A stretch of DNA of 64,000 bases from Dendrophyllia cribrosa (Eukaryota > Cnidaria > Anthozoa > Scleractinia > Dendrophylliidae). How positions within the stretch are numbered: position 1 is the stretch's first letter; each line of letters opens with the position of its first letter. Below, piece after piece: positions 55,680 through 64,000 of this stretch. The notes below the pieces were generated by a model, which saw nothing but the letters and a program-made list of their open reading frames with translations, was not told the DNA's origin and did not search any database. The position numbers and the translations under genes are program-made. Location of the stretch: NCBI GenBank assembly GCA_024195265.1, contig JAJLRJ010000014.1, positions 21,179,480-21,243,479 on the forward strand, written 5' to 3'.

Positions 55680-58600
55680 TGTACGTGTGTCACACCCAGG
55701 GTCAGACTTACCAGATTGTCATGTCAACATCTACACTGTGTTTTACTATTTTACTAAACTTATCTCATAAAGGGGGGAGGGGGTAAAGGGGACCCCAGGA
55801 TCCCCTAGCTACACCCCTGGTGTAGACTGTAAGAGGAAAACTTAACAATTAAAGGGCTCCCTGTAATAACGTCCTGAGTGCATTTTTGGAAAATTTTCAC
55901 AGAAATCTTGGATTTTTGGCCTCCAAAGGGACTCACTTGCCAAAATTATGACTGGATCATGTAAATATGACTGAAAGGATTTAAACCAGGTCAACAAATC
56001 TTCTATCTTTGAACAGAATATTTTTTTTATTTTGAAAAGATACATAGGGTGTCCTGGGAGCCATAGGGTGTCATAGGGGCCCAAAACATTTTCTCAAAGA
56101 TGTGGATTTTCTTCCCCAATTTGGAGCTGTTTTAAGTACCTTAACAATAATAAATCATTCATTAATTTGACAAAACTGTGCTTTTAAAGGCCTAAAACAT
56201 ACAATTTTAGTGAAAGTTACCAAAAACACACTCAGGACATTCTTGCAGGGAGCCCTTCAATTTTTTACAGGCAAAAACACATTTCTAACCCCTAAAAGGT
56301 ATCCACCAAGGTTAGTGCTCTACATGTTAAAAATCGTTTTTGTCCTAAGCGTTTCTACTTGCCAGCCAGTTCATTTAGAAACTAGCCCATATATATTTAT
56401 TTATTCTTCAGGTACTTTTGTATCTATGCGGCTCTGACAGTGACTCTCTCCTACCTCATGATTATCACATTTTTTGTGGCCATCATGACATATGACGTGA
56501 AAAGAATCAAATCAGGCCGCCGAGACTGCCTACCACTCTGCCAAGCGCCTCCACCAAAGGAAGACAAGCCAGCCTGGGATGAGCCCCTCCCACAGATGTC
56601 AAATCGCGTTATGGAGGCCTGGGGCAAGTTCCTCACCCATCCTGTGACAAAAGTGGTGGTTATAAGTTTATCACTTTTGTTACTCGCTGCTGGAATGTAT
56701 GGTGCTACGAAAGTAGATGAAACATTCGACAGAAGAATCCTAGCAAAGGATGAATCTTACCTGAAACAATTTCTGTCTGCTCAAGAAAAACATTTTGAAC
56801 TATCCCTTGAAGTGAGCATCGTGGAGGCTGGAAATGTTGATTATGAGAAAAACGTCACTCAGGAAGCCATTAAAAAGCTAACAAACATTGTCACTAAAAA
56901 CGAACATTACAGAACCCGCTCTCTGTCCTGGATGGACGCCTTTTCTCAGTTTGGCAAGGCAAGAAACATGAACATCACTGGTGCATCATTTTTGCCTGGG
57001 TTGAAAGCATTTCTCAGTGTTCCCCAGTTTTCTTATTTCGGACAAGACTTGAAGTTTTCAAAAGATGGCAATAAATTAGAAGCCTCACGCATCCTTGGCT
57101 TCATGAAAATTTCTGGCAGTTCTACGTTCCAGAAAAATGCGATGCTGACACTCCGCAAGGACCTTGCAGAAAAGTCCAATCTTGATGCTTTCCCTATCAC
57201 CCGACAATTCATCTTCTTTGAACAGTATGCTATAACATCACGTGAGACCATAAGGAACCTCATAATCGCGGGCGTGGCAGTATTGGTAGTTACAAGTCCA
57301 TTTTTAGTGGACTGTACAGTGACATTCCTTGTGGTAGTCAACTTTGCAGCCCTGATATGTGAGCTGTTTGGTTTGATGATGATCTGGGATGTGTCTCTGA
57401 ACTCTGTGTCCATGATCAATCTTGTCATGGCTATTGGCTTCGCAGTGGATTACAGTGCACACATCGCACATGCGTATGTGGCATCCAACAAGGTGTCTGC
57501 CAATGAGCGAGTAGTGGATGCTCTGAGTACACTGGGTGCAAGTGTTTTCATGGGTGGTAAGTTGAAAGAGTTAACTGTGGCTATACAAGTGCCCATTATT
57601 TCTTTAGTAAAAAAAATGAGCCCATAGATGCTTTAATTTTAAAGGCAAATTCACAACAGTGGCAGATCTAGGGCATCCACTTCCCAAAGAAAATAAGACC
57701 TGGATCGGAGGACAGAAACTATTTTCATTCTGAACCCAATTTCACTTGCTTTCCCCCTTTTCGTGCCAAACCCCACCCCCACCCTCAAGTCAGTCTGTGC
57801 CTGCCATTGCAGTGTTGGAAATTTTAAATATAGAGCACTGACGTTGTTCAATGACTCATAGTTTCCACAATGAGCACTAAGCACACAAAAGTAATGAATT
57901 AGTAAATAAATTATAACTAGTAGTAATAATAGATTATAGTGCGTCTCTTTATCCCGTGGCACCTCGTCTTGACCAAGTACCTCAGTTTCATGAATTAATT
58001 CAGCCACTGTTTAAAAGGGCTATGTCGCGGGATATGTCACGCAGGCAAAAATGCCGGGCCGACATCAAACAAATTCACGCTATCGCCGTGGGATCGGGAA
58101 AAATCCTGCCGTGCTGTGTACTCCGAAAGGTCTCAGATTTTTCCGACATATAAATAGTATATTTCTCTTGATTTCATTTCGGTTATTTCTCTGATTCTGA
58201 AATCATACTCCTCAGTACGTGAACTAATACCGTAACCGAAAATGAGAAATTTCTGAGAAAGCCTGAAAAAGTGCTCCCTTGATAAACTTCTTGGACACCG
58301 CGTTAATGGAGCATGAAATCGACGATTAAGTCACGCAACTTTCAACGTGAATTTCCCAGGATTTTTCGGATAAAATTACAACTACCAGTTGCAAATAAGA
58401 CACAAGACTGTTGAATATAATTCCTTTATTAGCTAGACAAATTTTAATCAAAAAACTGCGAAATCTTTAGTCGCAAATGCGCCCGATACAGGCGCAATTT
58501 CGAGCATTGTAAAGTTAATCTGCGTTCGCCTGGCGCGGCCGGTCAGTGAATTATTGCTACAAGACATACAGCGAATTGTACCGTACCGTAGAACATCGCG

Positions 58601-60488
58601 AAGAACGACATCGGTATTTAGGTGAAATTAAGCTTCCCAAATCAGGCAGAGAACCACAGCAAAATCAAAACATACCAGAACGGTAGCGAGGAAAATCCGA
58701 TAACTTCTTGCTTGATTCCAAGGAGACCCAACAACTTACTTGGTCCGGAAATGAACCTTCGTCCAATTTTTCCACTTCGTACTTTTAGTAGGCATTGAAA
58801 TATTGAGCCGTACGATTCCAAAATCGGGAAAATATCCAAAACTAAACCAAGACAAATAGATAATTCACATGTGACATTTCGGAACCCCAGCTCCCAAGGA
58901 TGATGCCTGTTTTCCACGCTCTGGGAATGCTGGATACTATTGTGACGTTTCAAGATGGCGCAGGTTTGGTACCGACACTTTTCTCGATTTGTTCCGCCTA
59001 GACGACGCGCTAAGCATGCTGGATACTATTATGACGTTTCAAGATGGCGCAGATTTGGTACCGACACTTTTCTCGATTCGTTCCGCCTAGCCGACAAGAT
59101 TAGGAAGCGTCTCCTTCGTCGACGCAATCAAATGAAAAGTGAAGAATTAATCAGAAATCAAAGCAAGTACATGCAACTGCATGGTTCTAACATGGGCAAA
59201 TGCATGTAGACCATAATACTCACTTAATGACTGTGGTCCCTTGGGAAACAGTGAATTTTGCCCATTTTCACTGTTTACCAGTCATTAAGTGATTTTTTTA
59301 TATAGCAACACAAAAAAACACAACACAGTTTGAAAAACACGCTGAGCTCTCGAGGTAAATATCAATCGTATCATAATCATGCCACCTTTTGATCTGATCA
59401 CGTGCACTAGCGAGCCATACAGTACAATGTTACCCTCTGAAGTCAAAATTATTGCCCGCTTAGGACAATTGGCAGGAAACAGTTTGTTTGTTAGATGTCA
59501 TGTGATGTAATGAGAAAAAAATCCAGCTATATAACAAATTTGCTGCCTGAGCATCATTGTTTTAATTGGTTAAATTACTTGAACCGTCAGTCAGAGCCCA
59601 GGAAATTCCAAACCAAAGCAAATATGTTTGCAGTATGAGAAATCTCCATATATAAAATACAGTTTTCTTTGGTCTTGCTTTGGGTGGCAGTTCATGAAAT
59701 ACCTTCTGCACTGCCTTGCTTATTGCCTTAAAGTGCCCCTGTGATCAAATTTTTTATTTTCATTTTTTTACATTTTCGTGTACAATATTAGACTTTCTTA
59801 CTCATCTTGCCAAATTTCAATTCATTAAGAACATTAGAAGTCATTTTATTTTAACATTTATTTCCGAGAATTTACGGCCGCCATTAATCAACCTTGTTCC
59901 AAGGCTTGGTTCCGAATGGGAGAAAGTGACGTCAAAGACTCAAACATACCTCACGGGTTGAAATTATAATAACAATAAGTATTGAAAATCACGCGAAAAG
60001 CAACAAAAACTTTGGACTTGTTCTTTGTGCAATTTTCTATGCTGATTCGTAATGGATTGAAATTTGGCAAGATGAGTAAGAAAGTCTAATAGTACATGAA
60101 AATGTAACAAAATGAAAATCAAAAATTTGATCATAGGGGCACTTTAAATGGCCTTTTTTCTTCTTTAAATTTCTTCTAATCATTTTTTTTTTCAGGTTTC
60201 AGTACTTTTCTTGGAATGATTGTGCTAGCCTTTGCTGCATCAGAGATATTCCGTATATTCTTCCGAATGTTCTTTGGGATCGTGGTGTTTGGCCTTCTTC
60301 ATGGCTTGTGCATTTTGCCTGTTTTCCTGTCTTTGCTGTGTTGGAGGCCTGCTGTCATCAGACCTTCCTCAGTAAGAGTCATTGCAAAGACAACAAAACA
60401 AAACGAAACAAGCAAAAATTTACAGTTGGCACATACATGTATCAGAAGTGAAAACCATGCAGCCACAGAGAAAGAAACTGATGTTTAG
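54081..60488 (+). CDS. Patched domain-containing protein (PTCHD3/NPC1-like), three exons
   Basis: Exons 54081-55304, 56412-57556 and 60196-60488 (to stop), joined in phases 2 and 1. The protein of roughly 890 residues has the RND/Patched plan: TM1, large loop, TM2-6, TM7, second loop, TM8-12. Both relay motifs are intact: GIGIDD (Asp codons 55135-55140) and GFAVDYSAH (Asp codon 57448-57450). The signature GGFSTFLGMIVLAF is split by intron 2. Members of this family move or sense lipids or sterols in membranes; the substrate here cannot be read from sequence. No ATG precedes TM1 in the first exon: it is open back to an acceptor TTTTTTATTGCAG at 54080, or to a second possible acceptor at 54134, so the start codon lies on an unidentified upstream exon. 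It is clearly related to the membrane half of the SSD-PKS gene. Confidence 0.93.
55569..55819. mobile_element. MITE with GGGGCATAGCTA ends, 5-bp TSD, huge G-tract
   Basis: TAGGGGCATAGCTAAG and the complement of CTAGCTACACCCCTG bound the element. GTGTA is duplicated (55564-55568 and 55820-55824). Nearly 80 consecutive G residues follow 55,605. It sits in intron 1 of the Patched-domain gene. Confidence 0.9.
56412..57556 (+). CDS. Patched-domain gene exon (TM6 to TM11)
   Basis: Acceptor TTTATTCTTCAG|GTACTTT completes the split arginine codon. Encodes TM6, a cysteine-containing cytosolic stretch (CLPLCQAPPPKED), TM7, the second extracytosolic loop, TM8-9, and TM10 with GFAVDYSAHIAHAY. It ends ATGGGTG|GTAAGT, a strong donor, phase 1, within the conserved VFMGGFSTFLG motif. 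Confidence 0.93.
57915..59130. repeat. 1.15-kb dispersed repeat, copy 2
   Basis: Direct copy of 43,610-44,756, located in intron 2 of the Patched-domain gene. Its last 85 bp or so are duplicated in tandem (GACGTTTCAAGATGGCGCAG at 58,945 and 59,034). Copy 1 has a single tail. Confidence 0.85.
59215..59510. repeat. Dispersed repeat, partner of 8,560-8,890
   Basis: CACTTAATGACTGTGGTCCC, AATCATGCCACCTTTTGATC and GTTTGTTAGATGTCATGTGA match the copy in the SSD-PKS gene. It has short deletions relative to it. Confidence 0.75.
59728..60147. mobile_element. TTAA-ended foldback MITE, 420 bp
   Basis: TTAAAGTGCCCCTGTGATCA at the left; TGATCATAGGGGCACTTTAA at the right. Complementarity continues about 95 bp (AGACTTTCTTACTCATCTTG against CAAGATGAGTAAGAAAGTCT). 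It ends 48 bp before the last exon of the Patched-domain gene. Confidence 0.9.
60196..60488 (+). CDS. Patched-domain gene terminal exon (TM11-12, tail)
   Basis: Acceptor TTTTTTTTTTCAG|GTTTC. Encodes FSTFLGMIVLAFAASE, then TM12 in IVVFGLLHGLCILPVFLSLL, and a short polar cytosolic tail ending at TAG (60486-60488). The tail is short, in contrast with the fused homologue, where the same position is followed by a polyketide synthase. No canonical AATAAA was seen close downstream. Confidence 0.92.
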
Positions 60489-60756
60489 TTTTGGCATTAT
60501 TATATTTTTTTTGTAGGTTTAACAAAATCGGTGATGATATATCACCAAAAAGAACAGCGTAAGCAGTAAATAGTTCTGAGTTTCCAATGGTTGTAACTTA
60601 CTGTACATTGTTGTACAAGATCGGTAAATTATTACTACAATCATAGACAAAAGTGTTGGGAAGATTAGCAGTTTTCACTGTTATTCCCTTCCCCTCCCCT
60701 GCCCCTCCCCTGCATAACTACTTTATCCATAACTTTCACACCATTGACAATGGTAA

Positions 60757-61050
60757 GGTAGGTAAATTAAGTGGCACAGGAGCCACAGGGTCCCCACTCA
60801 GCCTGGTTTCTGTAGCATGAAGCAACTAGGAATAATCGCTACTCCCCCCTGGATGGGATGCTAGTCCATCGCAGGGTTACCCCCCCGCATTATGTCACCC
60901 GTACCCATTTATACACCTAGGTGAAGAGAGACAATGTGGAGTAAAGTTTCTTGTCTAAGGAAACAACACAACGGCAGAGACCAGGAGATTGAACCACCGA
61001 CCTTCAGGATGAAAGTCAGACACGCTAACCACTACACCACTGCTCCTCCA
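60757..61050 (-). mobile_element. tRNA-derived SINE, minus strand
   Basis: Read on the minus strand, the head is GCAGTGGTGTAGTGGTTAGC (A box), with B box GGTTCAATCTCC about 40 bp later, at tRNA spacing. A conserved body follows (CTTTACTCCACATTGTCTCT, CACCTAGGTGTATAAATGGG), then a LINE-like tail GCGATGGACTAGCATCCCAT. It abuts the palindromic TTAA element. Confidence 0.85.
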
Positions 61051-61054
61051 CCAT

Positions 61055-62773
61055 TTAAGGTGGCTCGACTGGGTTTTTTGGCGACATAACACCCCAACTT
61101 TGAACGGCTGATACTTCACTGTCTGAGCTCGATCAGGCAAGCAGCTTCACTCACCTACTAGAGATGAAATAAACTTTCCATAAAAGTAGATTTGATTGAC
61201 ATCGGTGTTACCATAACAACGATCTGATGATGTCATGGTTTTGCATAATTATTAGTAATTTTCTCGACATCTAGACCTAAACTTTTAAAATGACTGTATC
61301 CCTCTTACAGTCTAAATGTATATCTTCAAGACTGCAAAGTTTGAAAAAATTCTATGAGAGCGTTTTCGAATAAAATTGAGTTGAATATTTTCCATCAAAA
61401 ATTTAAAAATTCGCATTACTTGCCGTTATTTCGTCGATGCCAGCGTTTTCCTGATAAATTGAAACAATATTTTCACCATATATTATTCATGTGCCATAAA
61501 ACTACATTCCTTGATGGTTTCATCCTGTTTGCTTCACTAGATTTCAGTTGATGTGATCGGAAGCAATGTCTTAAATATGCTCATTCTACTCACAGAAGTA
61601 ACACTTTTGTTAGGGAAGCGTTTATTTAAAAACTAGTCAATAAAATTTTTTTAAAATATTTTGATCTAAAGTTGTACATGTAATGCACTATCTCTGCAAA
61701 TTTCAAGTGCATTGAATCATTTTAAGGGTGCGAAATACAATTAAAAGTATACGGGACTTTTGCATTAGTCTTCCAAAGTTTCATTGCCGTATTATTTGTT
61801 GACAGCTGGTTTATTTCAGGACTTTCTCTTTTGTCTACTTTTGAATAAATTTTAAACGTGTTACATGTGCATGACCGCAGCCTTATGTTAATTGCCATTG
61901 TTGTCATTGTACTATGAAAAGAATTTTCACGATCGCTTTGGAGCATACAGGAATGGCAAACGTGTTGTTTCAAAAGCGCACAAATATGTAGAATGTAGAC
62001 AAAAGAGAAAGTCCTGAAATAAACCAGCTGTCAACAAATAATACCGCAATGAAACTTTGGAAGACGAATGCAAAAGTCCCCTATAATTTTAATTTTATTT
62101 CTCGCCCTTAAAGTGATTCAATGCACTTAAAATTTGCAGAGATAATGCATTACATGTACAACTTTAGATCGAAAGATTTTGAAAAAAATTCATCGACTAG
62201 TTTTTAAATAAACGCTTCCCTAACAAAAGTGTTACTTCTGTGAGTAGAATGAGCATATTTATGACATTGCTTCCGATCACATCAATTGAAATCTAGTGAA
62301 GCAAACAGGATGAAACCATCAAGGAATGTAGTTTTATGGCACATGAATAATATATGGTGAAAATATTGTTTCAATTTATCAGGAAAACGCTGGCATCGAC
62401 GAAATAACGGCAAGTAATGCAAATTTTTAAATTTTTGATGGAAAATATTCAACTCAATTTTATTCGAAAACGCTCTCATAGAATTTTTTCAAACTTTGCA
62501 GTCTTAAAGACATACATTTAGACTATAAGAGGCATACAGTCGTTTTAAAAGTTTAGGTCTAGATGTTGAAAAAATTACTAATATGCAAAAACTATGACGT
62601 CATCAGATCGTTTATGGTAACACCGATGTCAATCAAATCTACTTTTTTGGAAAGTTTATTTCATCTCTAGTAGGTGAGTGAAGCTGCTTGCCTGATCGAG
62701 CTCAGACAGTGAAGTATCAGCCGTTCAAAGTTGGGGTGTTATGTCACCAAAAAACCCAGTCGAGCCACCTTAA
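61055..62773. mobile_element. 1.7-kb palindromic TTAA element
   Basis: Left end TTAAGGTGGCTCGACTGGGT, right end ACCCAGTCGAGCCACCTTAA. Arms of about 800 bp are inverted copies, with a centre near 61,915 of roughly 100 bp. Both arms carry the same 65-codon open frame (61354-61551 plus strand; 62282-62479 minus strand), differing by two bases in 198. No transposase recognised. Confidence 0.93.
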
Positions 62774-64000
62774 GAACTTCCAAAGATTTCCAACAATTTT
62801 CAGTTACTGTTACAATGCTATTTGAAAGTTTGTGATCAATTTATGAATTTGTTTAAAGTTTGCAGAAGACTTATGACAATTTCCAATAAATATAATAATA
62901 ATAACAATAATTATCAAATATTTATGCAGGATAACCCTTCAGAAGTATAGTACTGTTATCAACAGGTTCCTGCTAACTAAAAAGATATACATAAAAAGGC
63001 AAATCATGCACTAAAGTGCAAACAATGTAAGAAAACTAGAGTTAAAAACATTAAAAACTGCAATAAAGCCTTACATGTACAAGTAAAATTGTCTAGCACT
63101 TTCCTATGTAATACTCTAGAGTATAATTAACCGAAGGTATTTTTAACTTTTTGGTCATAGTGCAAAATTTTATGAAAATTACCAAAGACTTCCAAAGATT
63201 ACTGAGGAAGATACAACGAGGCTCTGGGGAGACTCCACCCAGAGGTCCAAACCCTTGCCCTTTTATATACCATTTTTGACAGTCCCTTTCATAGAAAATG
63301 GTACCACATACCTACAGTAGAAACACTGCATCACTTCTCTATACCCTTGGAATGAACTCCTATAATGAAAGTTTTCCCTAACCCTTCAACTCGTCAAATC
63401 CCTACTCTTTTACCTCCAGCCTGAAAAAGGTAACCCTTTTGGGTGGAGCCTCCCCATGATAGTAAATATAGGAAGTATACACTGTACTTCAAATTTTGTA
63501 AGTTGAACACTGTTAGAAGAGGAAGGGTAACAGTGTGACACGCTTTACTGTGAATACCCAACAATTTTTTTTACAAGTTAGCCAATCAGAGAGTGCGAAT
63601 TCAATAGTTGAGCATGCCTCCTCGCTTGTCCCTTCATGTTTATCACAGGTGTAAAGTTAGTTACAAAATAAGAATATTTTATTCACTTTATCCATATCCA
63701 ATATCCAGGCATATTACACAACTTTTCACTGAATAACCTCTATTTATCGAACTTCGTTAACAGTTGAAATTTCTGGAGACGTCTAGAAATCTTTGCATTG
63801 TAAGAATGTCATTTTTGACAATGTCTGAATACTCTCCGAAAAACCCCCAGAAGGAGACCGGGAGATTTGATGAAAAACTTGGAGACTCCCGGGAAAACCG
63901 GGAGAGTTGGCAGGTATGTATAAGCCAGGATCTTTCAAGCATCTTAATAAGATCCTTTGAAGGATCTTGCCAAGAATTTAAAGGATCCTTGAAGATCTTG
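62774..64000. other. Window end, nothing recognised
   Basis: AT-rich, with short self-similar words at the very end (AAGGATCTTGCCAAG, AAGGATCCTTGAAG). No supported exon, RNA gene or paired repeat. Confidence 0.5.

Overview
The window looks like nuclear DNA of a cnidarian, most likely an anthozoan and possibly a stony coral. It is AT-rich, has spliced genes with GT-AG introns, and is packed with short inverted-repeat elements, tRNA-derived SINEs and a decayed LINE. The species cannot be fixed from the sequence. Only two protein-coding genes are well supported.

Gene A lies on the minus strand, about 28,670 down to 7,370. It is an eleven-exon gene predicted to encode a protein of about 3,500 residues. 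One uninterrupted 5.7-kb exon (18,384-24,096) encodes a complete 12-pass Patched/sterol-sensing-domain (RND-type) membrane module. This runs in frame, through a short linker, into ketosynthase, acyltransferase and the start of a dehydratase. Ten downstream and upstream exons, joined here by matching splice phases, add a short N-terminus, the rest of the dehydratase, a pseudo-ketoreductase, a degenerate enoylreductase, ketoreductase, acyl carrier protein and thioesterase. It therefore reads as a membrane-anchored animal FAS-like polyketide synthase. Its catalytic residues for condensation, loading, ketoreduction, dehydration and release are present, its enoylreductase looks dead, and its transporter half has lost the acidic relay residues of the family.

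Gene B lies on the plus strand, 54,081-60,488, in three exons. It is a stand-alone Patched-domain (PTCHD3/NPC1-like) protein that keeps those acidic residues. It is visibly homologous to the membrane half of gene A, so a plausible relative of the fusion donor sits about 25 kb away, in the opposite orientation.

The rest is mostly repeats. 1-7,300 holds several MITEs and one small unassigned ORF. The introns of gene A hold a 1-kb element with 80-bp terminal repeats and a 10-bp target duplication, a seven-unit 71-bp tRNA-head array, and several elements ending in TTAA. 29,500-30,860 has two more TTAA elements. 31,320-35,560 is a broken L1-like LINE with elements nested in it. 36,000-53,500 is a patchwork of duplicated segments, including paired copies with conserved TATA box and splice donor, a repeated unit with a MITE insertion confirmed by an empty site, and a 1.15-kb repeat that recurs in gene B. 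61,055-62,773 is a young 1.7-kb palindrome, also ending in TTAA. All exon joins are inferred from the sequence alone.
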